Assembly: GCA_015657545.1 (NCBI GenBank)
Contig: JADHZC010000011.1
Location: 131,488-195,487, forward strand
Source of the DNA: Rickettsia sp.
GTDB lineage: Bacteria > Pseudomonadota > Alphaproteobacteria > Rickettsiales > Rickettsiaceae
DNA length: 64,000 bases
Direction: 5' to 3'
The position numbers were made by a program, and so were the translations under genes. This document shows positions 50,702 through 60,887 of this stretch, in pieces; within the stretch, counting starts at the first letter, position 1; each line of letters begins with the position of its first letter. The notes under the pieces were generated by a model, which saw only the letters and a program-made list of their open reading frames with translations, ran no database searches and was not told the origin of the DNA.

Positions 50702-51398
50702 TAGATTTTGAATTCATATAGAAAAAAATTATTAAAGTAATAATAGAGAATAAAAACCATGTTATGGAATAACCTAGATGGTTATCTTTTAAAAAGACAA
50801 GATTTTCAATAGACAAAGGCTTTATAGGGCTATTTGAATCAAAATTATCTATTGATAATAAATAGTAATTATCTATATCTATATTCCAGAAAGATTTTGC
50901 ATCATCTTTACTTAAAGTAAACCAAATTTTAGAATTATTAGATGGAATAATGCTTGATTTGGCTTCAAATGGCATAGTTAATGCTTCGAAATACTGAAAT
51001 TTTTGACTATTAATATAATGATCTAGACTGGTATTTTTATCTATCCAACCTCTGTTAATGAGAAATTTTCTATTCTTAGTATCGTTAATAATATTGCAAA
51101 TATAGTTTCCATCTTTTTTTGCTCTAAATCCGTATCTAGCTCCATATAAAGGAAAAATTTCTTTAATTTGAGCTTTTACTAATATTTTACTATATAAAGG
51201 AATATTCTTTATTTTTTCATCAGATAGGTCAGAAATATCATAACTTTCCTTTAGTAAAGATGATTTAATATTATTTTTAATATTATTTTTTAATTTAAAT
51301 CTGTCTAATTGCCAAAAGCCTAATTTAGTAAAAATTGCTGTAAATGCAAATGTGATAATAAGAAAAAATATTTTACTTTTGGAAAAATTTTTTTGCAT
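50694..51398 (-). CDS. SURF1 family cytochrome oxidase assembly protein
   Basis: N-terminal TM, LGFWQLDRFKLK, FLINRGWIDK, C-terminal NHLGYSITWFLFSIITLIIFF. Confidence 0.92.
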   Translation of the reverse strand: MQKNFSKSKIFFLIITFAFTAIFTKLGFWQLDRFKLKNNIKNNIKSSLLKESYDISDLSDEKIKNIPLYSKILVKAQIKEIFPLYGARYGFRAKKDGNYICNIINDTKNRKFLINRGWIDKNTSLDHYINSQKFQYFEALTMPFEAKSSIIPSNNSKIWFTLSKDDAKSFWNIDIDNYYLLSIDNFDSNSPIKPLSIENLVFLKDNHLGYSITWFLFSIITLIIFFYMNSKSNE

Positions 51399-51399
51399 T

Positions 51400-52947
51400 T
51401 TATTTTATGCTATTAGTGATTTGTACGTTTCTGAATCTCATTGCTTCAGACATATGAATTTTATTTATAGTTTGGCTATTTTCAAGATCTGCTATTGTTC
51501 TTGAAACTTTGAGTATACTGAGATAAGACCTAACAGAAAATCTAAATTTTTTATGTGCATTGGATAGTAAGTTTTTTGTTTCTTTATCTAAATTTATAAA
51601 TTTTTTTAGAATATCTGCATTAGCTTCGCAGTTTGTTTCAATGTTATATTTTTCATATCTCAATTTTTGTAATTCTCTTGCTTTACTTATTCTTTCTAAC
51701 ATTTTTTCGGAAGAAAAATATTCTTGCTCTTTTTCTTCTGAATTTTCAAATAAGTTAAAATCTTCTTCTCCTACTTCTGTTCTAATATCAAATCTATCTA
51801 TGATTGGTCCAGAAATTTTAGCTTGATAAGTTTGAGCGCATAAAGGAGCTTTGCTACAAGCTTTTTGTGGATCATTAAGATAGCCACATCTGCAAGGATT
51901 CATAGCAGCTACTAACTGAAATTTTGAAGGATATCTTATTTGATTTCCAGATCTTGCAATTAAAACTTGTTTATCTTCTATAGGTTGTCTTAAGGATTCT
52001 ATGACTTGATAATTAAATTCTGGAAATTCATCTAGAAACAATATTCCATTATGTGCTAATGTTACTTCTCCAGGGTGCATATTATATCCACTACCTCCTC
52101 CTACCATTGCTGCTTGAGTGCAATTATGGTGAGGAGATCTAAATGGTCTATCTTCTACTAAATATTCCTCTTGTAGATTACCTGTAATACTAGATATTAT
52201 ACTAGATTCTAAAATTTCTTTAGCATCTAGTTCTGGAAGTATGCTTACCATTCTTTGAGCTAACATGGACTTGCCAGTACCAGGTGGACCAAACATAATT
52301 AAATTATGATTCCCAGCAGCAGCTATTTCTAGAGCTCTTTTTGCTGTATATTGTCCTTTAATTTCTTTGAAGTCTGATTTAATTTTGTTTTTTTTCTTTC
52401 TTTTCAAAACAGGAGGAGAAATTATCTGCGCACCTTTAAAATGATTTATTAATTGTAGTAAATCTTTGGCAGCTACTATATTAGGATTATTTGACCAAGC
52501 GGCTTCATTTTTATTATCAAATGGACAAATTATTCCTAAATTTATAGCATTTGCTTCTATAGCAGCAGGTAATACTCCTCTAACTTTTAATATAGAAGAG
52601 TCCAAAGATAATTCTCCTAATATTAAATATTCACTAATCTCAGCTTGAGGTAAAATATCCATAGAAGCTAGTAGAGCAGAAGCTATAGCAAGATCAAAAT
52701 GGCTCCCTTCTTTTAAGATATTAGCAGGAGATAAATTAACAGTAATTTTTTTGCTAGGCATAGAAAGGCCTAAAGATGAAATAGCAGATCTCACTCTTTC
52801 CTTAGATTCTGCTATTGTTTTATCAGCCAATCCAACTATTACGAAGCTTGGAATTGCTTTACTTATTTGTATTTGGATTTCAATTTTTATTCCCTCTATT
52901 CCTTTGAAAACTATAGTGTTAATTTTTCTTATCATTGTAATTATCAA
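51400..52947 (-). CDS. YifB/ComM family Mg chelatase-like AAA ATPase
   Basis: ERVRSAISSLGLSMPSKKITVNLSPANILKEGSHFDLAIA, MFGPPGTGKSMLAQRM, AMNPCRCGY. Confidence 0.96.
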   Translation of the reverse strand: MIITMIRKINTIVFKGIEGIKIEIQIQISKAIPSFVIVGLADKTIAESKERVRSAISSLGLSMPSKKITVNLSPANILKEGSHFDLAIASALLASMDILPQAEISEYLILGELSLDSSILKVRGVLPAAIEANAINLGIICPFDNKNEAAWSNNPNIVAAKDLLQLINHFKGAQIISPPVLKRKKKNKIKSDFKEIKGQYTAKRALEIAAAGNHNLIMFGPPGTGKSMLAQRMVSILPELDAKEILESSIISSITGNLQEEYLVEDRPFRSPHHNCTQAAMVGGGSGYNMHPGEVTLAHNGILFLDEFPEFNYQVIESLRQPIEDKQVLIARSGNQIRYPSKFQLVAAMNPCRCGYLNDPQKACSKAPLCAQTYQAKISGPIIDRFDIRTEVGEEDFNLFENSEEKEQEYFSSEKMLERISKARELQKLRYEKYNIETNCEANADILKKFINLDKETKNLLSNAHKKFRFSVRSYLSILKVSRTIADLENSQTINKIHMSEAMRFRNVQITNSIK

Positions 52948-53057
52948 ATTTCTTTTTGTAAGAAGATCAGTATATAATCCTAAGGTTAGTTTTTCACTAT
53001 AAATATTATGTTTTAAGATGAAATAATTATGAAAAAAAAATTATCTTTTAAATTTTT

Positions 53058-53573
53058 TCAAGAATTAGAACATTCTATAGGTAAAATTTCATATTTATAG
53101 TGAAGAAAATTGTTTATGCAAAGATTATTTAAGAAAATCCATCCTAAGAATAATGTTTGAGGATCTTGATCTATATGAAGTTCTTGAACATGAATTAACA
53201 TAGATTTTTGAGATTTGAAGTTTTTTATAGAAATAATATGCTTAATCTTTAAATTATCTAAAAATATTTCTTCTCCAGATTTTAATCTGTATTCTGTTAA
53301 TTTAGAATTATGCTTATTTAAGATATTAAATTGCGCAAATTCTAAATATTGGACTTCATTGCTAGAAGCAATTGGTAATAAAGTGCTGAATTCAGCTATT
53401 AGTTTATTTAGGAAATTGTTATCATCATTTTCTAAACTATTCAAATTATTTATTAGAATTTCATCTAACATTTTTTCAGCTTCTATCCAATAATTTGAAT
53501 TCCCTAACTGAGAAGGATATACAAATAATATCAATGTACACAAAAATAATACTATTTTATTTTTTCTTCTCAA
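53058..53573 (-). CDS. DUF2155-like small secreted protein
   Basis: Signal-like N-terminus; FNILNKHNSKLTEYRLKSGEEIFLDNLKIK and QTLFLGWIFLNN...HYKYEILPIEC match the family pattern as remembered. Confidence 0.6.
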   Translation of the reverse strand: MRRKNKIVLFLCTLILFVYPSQLGNSNYWIEAEKMLDEILINNLNSLENDDNNFLNKLIAEFSTLLPIASSNEVQYLEFAQFNILNKHNSKLTEYRLKSGEEIFLDNLKIKHIISIKNFKSQKSMLIHVQELHIDQDPQTLFLGWIFLNNLCINNFLHYKYEILPIECSNS

Positions 53574-53597
53574 ATTTTTTACTTGAAAATAAATTGA

Positions 53598-54431
53598 TTA
53601 TTTCTTTGATAATGCTATTTTTTTAATTTTAGCAATAGCATTATTTTCTATTTGTCTTACTCTTTCTTTTGAAATGGAAAATTGTTCACTTAACATAGAT
53701 AATGTATGTGGTTTTTCTTCTAATCTCCTCGCGTATAAAATTTCTCTTTCTCTTTGAGATAAGCAATTAATTGCATTGAACATTAAATTCTTATTATTAG
53801 AATAATGTTCTTCTTTGATAAGGAGAGTTTCTTGATTATCTCTTGTTTCTGGTACTAGATCTATGATCTCTGTATTATTTGAGGAATCTTGATTAGCAAA
53901 TAATTTATTATTTAAAGATATGTTATTAATAAGAGGATATTCTTGTTTTTGGTTTTCTGATGAAATATCTTGATCGGTATTATTACTGTAATTTAAGAAT
54001 CCTAGTTTGTCTTTAATTTTATTACCAACAGAAGTAAGTTTTGAATGTAGTACTTTATTGCCTATTTTTAAAAGAGAACGAGATTTTAATAAAAATTCCT
54101 GAATAGCAGCTCTAATCCACCACATAGCATATGTAGATAATCTATACCCCAATCTATGGTCATATTTTTTAACAGCATTCATAAGACCTATATTGCCTTC
54201 TGATATCAGATCCAATATTGGACTGTTATATTTTTTATATCCCAGTGCAATTTTTACTACTAGTTTTAAGTGACTTGTCACAAGACGATGAGCTGACCTT
54301 AGATCCTTTTCTTCGCAGTATTTCTTGGCTAATAATTTCTCTTCTGAGTCTGTTAAAGAAGGGATATTATTGACTTTACGAATATAGTTATGAAGACCCT
54401 GTAAATTAGGATCATAAATAGCTGAGCTCAT
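53598..54431 (-). CDS. rpoH: RNA polymerase sigma-32 factor
   Basis: DLISEGNIGLMNAVKKYDHRLGYRLSTYAMWWIRAAIQEFLLKS, LSEQFSISKERVRQIENNAIAKIK. Confidence 0.96.
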   Translation of the reverse strand: MSSAIYDPNLQGLHNYIRKVNNIPSLTDSEEKLLAKKYCEEKDLRSAHRLVTSHLKLVVKIALGYKKYNSPILDLISEGNIGLMNAVKKYDHRLGYRLSTYAMWWIRAAIQEFLLKSRSLLKIGNKVLHSKLTSVGNKIKDKLGFLNYSNNTDQDISSENQKQEYPLINNISLNNKLFANQDSSNNTEIIDLVPETRDNQETLLIKEEHYSNNKNLMFNAINCLSQREREILYARRLEEKPHTLSMLSEQFSISKERVRQIENNAIAKIKKIALSKK

Positions 54432-54564
54432 ATATTTTAATTTTAATTAATCTTTTAAAAGAAAAATAACAACATTAGACAATATAATACAATATAATAC
54501 AAAATTTTCTTTTTTCAATGACAAAAAACTTATTTTATTACATAGTAAAAATTATAAAAACTTT

Positions 54565-57500
54565 TTATTGAACCAAATTTTCAATCAGAGAGTCTAATTT
54601 TTTATTCGCAAGTATTAACATTGAAATATTATATTCTTCATAAGTTTTCATTTTCATAATAAATTCATGGAAAATTGAATTATAAATCTTATCTTTTAAA
54701 TGATCTTTTGCTGTGTCAATAGAAGATCCTGAAAATTTCCATTTTTTCATTAAAATAGATAAGATATTTTTCTGTTTCATGTATAGATCATCTTTGATAG
54801 ACTGTATAGATAGTTTGTTCCAATAAGAATTATCTATTTGTGTACTACAAACCTCTCTTAGCCAATCTATGTAGAAATTTTCTCCTATAAAAAAATAAAG
54901 ATTCAATAACTCGTCTTGGTTTTCAAGCCCTGTCTCACATAAAGATATAATATCAAAAAATGATATTATAAACCTCAGGGAAGAAATTCTTTTGGCTAAA
55001 TTTTCATCTATGCAGCTTTTAGAAAAAAATTGTACATCATTCAAAAATTGTTCCTTGGATTTTCCAACGAGGAATTTTTCAAAATTCATTTGATTAGCAT
55101 TTTTATATATTTTAATCACGTGATTTACTGCAATAGGATATTCAGTATTTTTAAGAAACCATATAATACCTCTCACTATAATATTGATAACATTAGATAA
55201 AATTTCAATTTTAAGTTGAGAATTTTGCAAAGAATGACATTTTTGAACGATTTTATTCCATAAATTGTCTAAATCCATAATTTCTGAAATTATGATATAA
55301 GACTTTATAGTATCACATAATTTAGCTCCTGTTTTTTTGTATATATCTATTATTAATGGTCCTGTCACTCTGTTTACAATTTCATTAACTAGATTAGTAA
55401 TGATAATTTGATTTTTTAAAGGATGTTTTAGGATAAATTTTTTAAATTGTGTCCTCATAATATAAGGAAAATACTTCACTAGATGTTTTTCAAATATAGT
55501 GTCATCTATCAATAAATTATTTGAGAGATTTTGTAAAAAATATAATTTGCTATATGATAAGATCACAGCTAATTCTGGCCTTGTAAGCTTTTGTTTTAGT
55601 GAATTTAATTTAGTTAATTTTTTGTCATCTGGTAAAAATTCAAAACTTCTATCTAAAATATTTTTTTGTTCTAATAATCTTAATAATTGTTCAAACAATT
55701 CTGTTCTCATTAAATTTGAAGATTGCAATATATCAAGCGCTAAATTTTGATCATAATTGTCTTGTAAAACTATTTTTTCTAGTTCAGAAGACATATCAAT
55801 CAAAATTTGGTTTCTTTCTCCAAAAGTAATAAGATTATTTTGCACAGCCTGATTAAGAATGATTTTCAGATTTACTTCATGGTCAGAACAGCTAACGCCT
55901 GCAGAATTATCAATAAAATCTGTATTTATAAAGCCTCCAATAGAAGCAAATTCTATTCTTCCAAGTTGGGATATACCAAGATTTCCTCCTTCAGCTATTA
56001 CTTTTGCTCTGATTTGATTTGCATTACATCTCAAATGATCATTTTCCTTATCACCTATATCTTGATTGGATTCTGAAGAAGATTTGAAATAAGTTCCAAT
56101 TCCTCCATTCCATATCAAATCTACATCTAAAGTTAATATAAGACGTATTAATTTATCAGGAGTAATTTTAGATATGTTGATTTTTAGCAAATCTTGTATT
56201 TCTGGAGAAATAGATAATGATTTACTAGATCTATTAAAGACTCCTCCCCCACTAGAAATACAGCTATTATTATAATCTTTCCAAGAAGTTTTTTTGAGAA
56301 AAAACAATCTTTTCCTTTCAGAAAAACTCTTTTCTACATTTGGTTGCGGATCAATAAAAATTTCTTTATGATTAAAAGCCGCTATAAGTTGAATGTTTTT
56401 ATGTAATAACATACCATTGCCAAAGACATCTCCAGACATGTCTCCTATACCAACAACTCTCAAATTTGTATTTTTGTAATCAAAATTCATGTTTTTAAGA
56501 TGATGTTTTACAGAAACCCAAGCACCTTGAGCAGTTATAGCCATTTTTTTATGATCATAACCTAGAGAACCCCCAGAAGCAAAAGCATCATCTAGCCAAA
56601 AATTATATTCTTTGGCCACTTCATTAGCATAATCAGAAAAAGAGGAAGTACCTTTATCTGCTGCTACTACAAGATAACTATCATTTTTATCATATATTTT
56701 ACATTCCTTCGGATGAACAAAATTACTGTCTATAATATTGTCTGTAATGTCTAATAAACCTCTCAGAAAATTTTTATAAGATTCTATTGCCAATTCATTT
56801 CTTTTTTCCTGATCTTGTGTTTTAAGGTAAAAAACGCCTTTAGCTCCAGTAGGTACTATTACTGTATTTTTAGTTATTTGAGAACGCATCAATCCTAAAA
56901 CTTCTACTCTAAAATCTTCTTCTCTATCAGACCATCTAATTCCTCCTCTAGAAATAGCACCAGCTCTTAGATGCGATCCTTCGAATAAATTAGAAAAAAC
57001 AAAACATTCTTTATAAGGTACTGGTTTTTGTAAATTAGGTATTTTAGAGGAATCAAATTTGAAAGAAATATATTCCATTTTTTCTTGAATTTTTTTTTGA
57101 TAAAAATTTGTTCTAAGAATAGCGTTTATAATTTGGTAAATGCTGTTTAAAACAAGATCCTCATCAATGGATATTATTTTTTCTAGATAAGAAACTAGAA
57201 ATTTTTCTGTTTTATCAAAAATCTCTTGAGAAGAATTATTTTTAAATTTTAATTCAAAAAATTTTACTAAATATGTAGTAAATTCATTGTGATTTAGTAA
57301 TATTTGTCTAACAAAATCCTTACTATATGGGATTTTTGTCTGAGCAAAAAATGCAACCAAAGCATTTAGTAGAAAAATCTCCTTCCATCCTATATTACAA
57401 TAAGTGGTTAGTTTAGCCAAGATATTTGTAGGAAGAGACAAATCTAACATTTTAGTTAAATTTTGATCTATATTGTATTTTAATAAATCTCCATAATTAG

Positions 57501-59298
57501 TAATATTTAAGGATAAAATTTCAAATAAAAAAATGTAATTAGTCTCTTTAGAAAAGACATTGTTAATAACAAAATGTTGTTCGCTTTTTACTTCAAATCC
57601 TATGTTAGATATCAAGGGCATTAGCTCTGATAACGAAAAAAAATCTCTAGTATATATTTTTAAAATATATTTCCTTTCCTTTACATGAATGCAGTTAAAG
57701 ATTGTTTTATTGACTTGAGACAGATCATATAAAAATTTTAAATCTTTTATTGCCTCTTCAGGTGTAAATTTATATTTATAATCCTCCTCAAAAATAAGAT
57801 TAAAATCTTTATCAAATATTACATCTATATCAAAATTTGAGCTAATAGCTGTAGAAAGATTTTCATGCCAACTTACTGATAATCTTGTAAGATCTTCCTC
57901 TATTTGAGAAAGGTCGATGTTTTTTTGTAATTTTATCTTAGAGGTTGGAAATAAGATATAAAGTAATATGAAATTATCAAAAATTACATCCATGTTATTT
58001 ACTTGAATGGTCACACCAAAGATATTTTCTAGATATTTGATAATATTGTTGAAATTTTCACTAGTTAGGTAGGATTTTCTTAAAAAAATTATTATGTTAG
58101 TAAAAATATTAGCCCAGTCTTCATATATGAATATTTTCAGTTTTTTGTTTCTGATACTAGAAAGTAAGTGTAGTGCTATATGTTTTAGATTCTCAGTTGC
58201 TAAATTCATTAGAGCATCTCTTGGAATAGATTCAATAATATGGTTTACTTTTTTAGCATTATAGCCAGAAGGGGCGAAATTAAGATCATCATTCACCAAA
58301 GAGTTGTAATGGTTTAACATTGGTATTTCTGAGATTGAATGAAAATACATAGATCCTGTATAAAGACCTAATATTAAGTAACCAGATTTTTTTATATCTT
58401 TTGTTTTTAAATCTCTTATTAAAATATAATCTAAGAAACTATTCCTATGAATTTTAGATAATATGTTGATTTTTCCAAATAATGTTTCTTTAATAGCATT
58501 ATGTTGAAAAGATTTGATGATAATATCTTTTAATTCAGTTAAATTTTCATCTTCTACCATTCCTTTTACTATTATTTGTTCATCTATTGATAGTTCAGAA
58601 GAATAAGTAAATTTTATAGAAGCTAAAAATGTAAAATTATTGTTTAAAATCCATTTTAGAACATTATTAGTAAAATTATCAAAATAGTTAAGATCTAAAA
58701 TTTTTTGTACTGAATTTGATAATATATTCCACAAACTTAGAGTGGTTTTAGATAAATGAATTATATTATGTATTTCTGATTTTAAAGAGGTAATTTCTTT
58801 TTGAGAAAAAGATCCTTCAAATCTTAAAAAAATCAGATGTTCTTTGTTTATTGTTGATTTATTTAAATCATTTTCGTTATTTTCTAAACACACATCTTTT
58901 AGATGTAATTTTGAATCTCTAATTGAGTATATAACTGGATGTAAAAAAAGAGAATTATTTAGATTGAATCTTGCCATTAAATTATGTAAAGAATCAACAA
59001 GAAAAGGAGTATATTCACATAATATGAAAATGTCTAAAAGATTTTCTCCGGCAGAAAAAAAATCTTCTATCTTTTCATATCCATCTTTTTTCTTAGCAAA
59101 CTCATATAAAGGTTCAAAAATTTTAGAGAAGGTTTGAAAATTAATATCAGTTTGATAATCTATTGGAATGTATTGAATAACTCTAGTAACAAATTTTTGA
59201 TATAATTTATTATTTTCATATTTAGGGTTTAGGAATATTGTTTTTTCCAAATCTAAGTTAACAACTTTAAATTGTGAAAGATAATTTTTGTTAGACAT
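54565..59298 (-). CDS. NAD-specific glutamate dehydrogenase (large type, 1577 aa)
   Basis: RGGIRWSDREEDFRVEVLGLMRSQITKNTVIVPTGAKGVFYLK, GIGDMSGDVFGNGML, DLIWNGGIGTYFKSS. Confidence 0.97.
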   Translation of the reverse strand: MSNKNYLSQFKVVNLDLEKTIFLNPKYENNKLYQKFVTRVIQYIPIDYQTDINFQTFSKIFEPLYEFAKKKDGYEKIEDFFSAGENLLDIFILCEYTPFLVDSLHNLMARFNLNNSLFLHPVIYSIRDSKLHLKDVCLENNENDLNKSTINKEHLIFLRFEGSFSQKEITSLKSEIHNIIHLSKTTLSLWNILSNSVQKILDLNYFDNFTNNVLKWILNNNFTFLASIKFTYSSELSIDEQIIVKGMVEDENLTELKDIIIKSFQHNAIKETLFGKINILSKIHRNSFLDYILIRDLKTKDIKKSGYLILGLYTGSMYFHSISEIPMLNHYNSLVNDDLNFAPSGYNAKKVNHIIESIPRDALMNLATENLKHIALHLLSSIRNKKLKIFIYEDWANIFTNIIIFLRKSYLTSENFNNIIKYLENIFGVTIQVNNMDVIFDNFILLYILFPTSKIKLQKNIDLSQIEEDLTRLSVSWHENLSTAISSNFDIDVIFDKDFNLIFEEDYKYKFTPEEAIKDLKFLYDLSQVNKTIFNCIHVKERKYILKIYTRDFFSLSELMPLISNIGFEVKSEQHFVINNVFSKETNYIFLFEILSLNITNYGDLLKYNIDQNLTKMLDLSLPTNILAKLTTYCNIGWKEIFLLNALVAFFAQTKIPYSKDFVRQILLNHNEFTTYLVKFFELKFKNNSSQEIFDKTEKFLVSYLEKIISIDEDLVLNSIYQIINAILRTNFYQKKIQEKMEYISFKFDSSKIPNLQKPVPYKECFVFSNLFEGSHLRAGAISRGGIRWSDREEDFRVEVLGLMRSQITKNTVIVPTGAKGVFYLKTQDQEKRNELAIESYKNFLRGLLDITDNIIDSNFVHPKECKIYDKNDSYLVVAADKGTSSFSDYANEVAKEYNFWLDDAFASGGSLGYDHKKMAITAQGAWVSVKHHLKNMNFDYKNTNLRVVGIGDMSGDVFGNGMLLHKNIQLIAAFNHKEIFIDPQPNVEKSFSERKRLFFLKKTSWKDYNNSCISSGGGVFNRSSKSLSISPEIQDLLKINISKITPDKLIRLILTLDVDLIWNGGIGTYFKSSSESNQDIGDKENDHLRCNANQIRAKVIAEGGNLGISQLGRIEFASIGGFINTDFIDNSAGVSCSDHEVNLKIILNQAVQNNLITFGERNQILIDMSSELEKIVLQDNYDQNLALDILQSSNLMRTELFEQLLRLLEQKNILDRSFEFLPDDKKLTKLNSLKQKLTRPELAVILSYSKLYFLQNLSNNLLIDDTIFEKHLVKYFPYIMRTQFKKFILKHPLKNQIIITNLVNEIVNRVTGPLIIDIYKKTGAKLCDTIKSYIIISEIMDLDNLWNKIVQKCHSLQNSQLKIEILSNVINIIVRGIIWFLKNTEYPIAVNHVIKIYKNANQMNFEKFLVGKSKEQFLNDVQFFSKSCIDENLAKRISSLRFIISFFDIISLCETGLENQDELLNLYFFIGENFYIDWLREVCSTQIDNSYWNKLSIQSIKDDLYMKQKNILSILMKKWKFSGSSIDTAKDHLKDKIYNSIFHEFIMKMKTYEEYNISMLILANKKLDSLIENLVQ

Positions 59299-59366
59299 TA
59301 TATTTAGGAGTTGTAATTTAATTTTTAATATATTTCACTGATGTAGATTAGTGTGATAAAAATTTT

Positions 59367-59402
59367 CTTATTTGTAATAGCATTCTTATTTATAATAGCA
59401 TT
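59367..59402. repeat. Adjacent 18-nt tandem repeat upstream of mnmE
   Basis: cttatttgtaatagcatt / cttatttataatagcatt (one mismatch). Confidence 0.85.
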
Positions 59403-59493
59403 TTTCTTTCTAATAAATAAAATTTTTTAAATCAATGAAAGTTATAATATAATATATTATTACAAAAAAGATAAAAATTTCAAAAGATTTTAT

Positions 59494-60867
59494 ATGAGTA
59501 AAAATTTTGTAAAAGATACAATTTTTGCTAAAAGTTCTGGTTTTGGCAAATCTGGTATAGCTGTTTTTAGAATATCTGGTATTAAGGCTATGTCTATATT
59601 AGAAATGCTTACTAAAAATACTAAAGTAAAGGATATTTCTCCTAGAGAAACAGTTTTATGTAATTTATATGATCCCGTAGAAAATTTTATTATAGATAAA
59701 GCCATAGTAATTTTTTTTAAAAATCCTAAAAGCTATACAGGGGAAGATATGTTAGAGATACATGCTCATGGTAGTATAGCAATAGAAAAGATGATTTTTG
59801 AAATATTAAATAAGATTCCAGATGTTAGGATAGCTGAAGCAGGAGAATTTACTAAAAGGGCTTTTATCAATAACAAATTGGATTTACTAAAAGTAGAAGC
59901 AATATCAGATTTAATAGAATCTGAGACAAAGGAACAACATAAACAAGCTATAAAACAAGCTACAGGAAATTTATCAGAATTATATAGAGGTTGGAGAAAT
60001 ATTTTAATGCAAATAATATTTCAGATAGAAGCCATTTTAGATTTTCCTGATGAAGAAATACCACCAAATATAAAAAATGGTATTTTTGATAGTATAAAGC
60101 AGTTGAGACATAAAATGGAAAAACATTTAGTCACAGCTAATCAAGGAGAAATATTAAGAACAGGAGTCAAATTATGTATTATTGGTCCCCCTAATGCCGG
60201 TAAATCTAGTTTAATGAATTTTCTTTTAAGTAGAGATGTAGCTATTACATCAGATATTGCAGGCACCACAAGAGACATTATAGAGGCTCATTTAGATATC
60301 AATGGATTTCCTATAATTCTTTATGATACAGCAGGAATACATTCTAATCCTAAAGATGTTATAGAAAAAAAGGGCATTCAAAAAGCTCTAGAGTTGATTT
60401 CAGATGTCCATATTAAAATTTTATTAATAGAATATGGAGATATTGATAATATTAGGTATTTTAAAAAAATTATAAATAACTCTGATTATATTTTAGCTAT
60501 TAGTAAAAATGACTTGTTTAAAGAAGAGAACAAAATTTTTGAGCAAGAAATTCTTAATTATAGTCAAAAATTTTTAAAAATTTCCATTAAAGAAAAAAAC
60601 ACTATAAGTAGATTAATTGATACTATAGGAGAAAAAGCTGCTATTATTATTAATAATAATTCTGAACCTAAAATTTCTAGAGCCAGACATAAACTAGAGA
60701 TTGAAAAATCACTATTGTCTGTTATTAAAATTTCTCATCAAGATGATTTGGTGCTAATATCAGAAAAAATTAGGATTGCAAAAAATCATTTAAGTGGCAT
60801 AATAGGAGATATTACAACCGAGGATATATTAGAAAAAATTTTCTATAATTTTTGTATAGGAAAATAG
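59494..60867 (+). CDS. mnmE: tRNA modification GTPase MnmE
   Basis: DTIFAKSSGFGKSGIAVFRISG, GPPNAGKSSLMNFLL, DIAGTTRDIIEA, terminal CIGK. Confidence 0.98.
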   Translation: MSKNFVKDTIFAKSSGFGKSGIAVFRISGIKAMSILEMLTKNTKVKDISPRETVLCNLYDPVENFIIDKAIVIFFKNPKSYTGEDMLEIHAHGSIAIEKMIFEILNKIPDVRIAEAGEFTKRAFINNKLDLLKVEAISDLIESETKEQHKQAIKQATGNLSELYRGWRNILMQIIFQIEAILDFPDEEIPPNIKNGIFDSIKQLRHKMEKHLVTANQGEILRTGVKLCIIGPPNAGKSSLMNFLLSRDVAITSDIAGTTRDIIEAHLDINGFPIILYDTAGIHSNPKDVIEKKGIQKALELISDVHIKILLIEYGDIDNIRYFKKIINNSDYILAISKNDLFKEENKIFEQEILNYSQKFLKISIKEKNTISRLIDTIGEKAAIIINNNSEPKISRARHKLEIEKSLLSVIKISHQDDLVLISEKIRIAKNHLSGIIGDITTEDILEKIFYNFCIGK

Positions 60868-60887
60868 TTAATAAAATTTAATAAATT

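Noticed and set aside
55116-55125. atcacgtgat as a third parS site
   Set aside because: Shares only the cacgtg core; flanks do not match TGTTTCACGTGAAACA.
55499-59137. Plus-strand ORFs within NAD-GDH (55499, 55807, 58844)
   Set aside because: Antisense to a well-supported 1577-aa gene.
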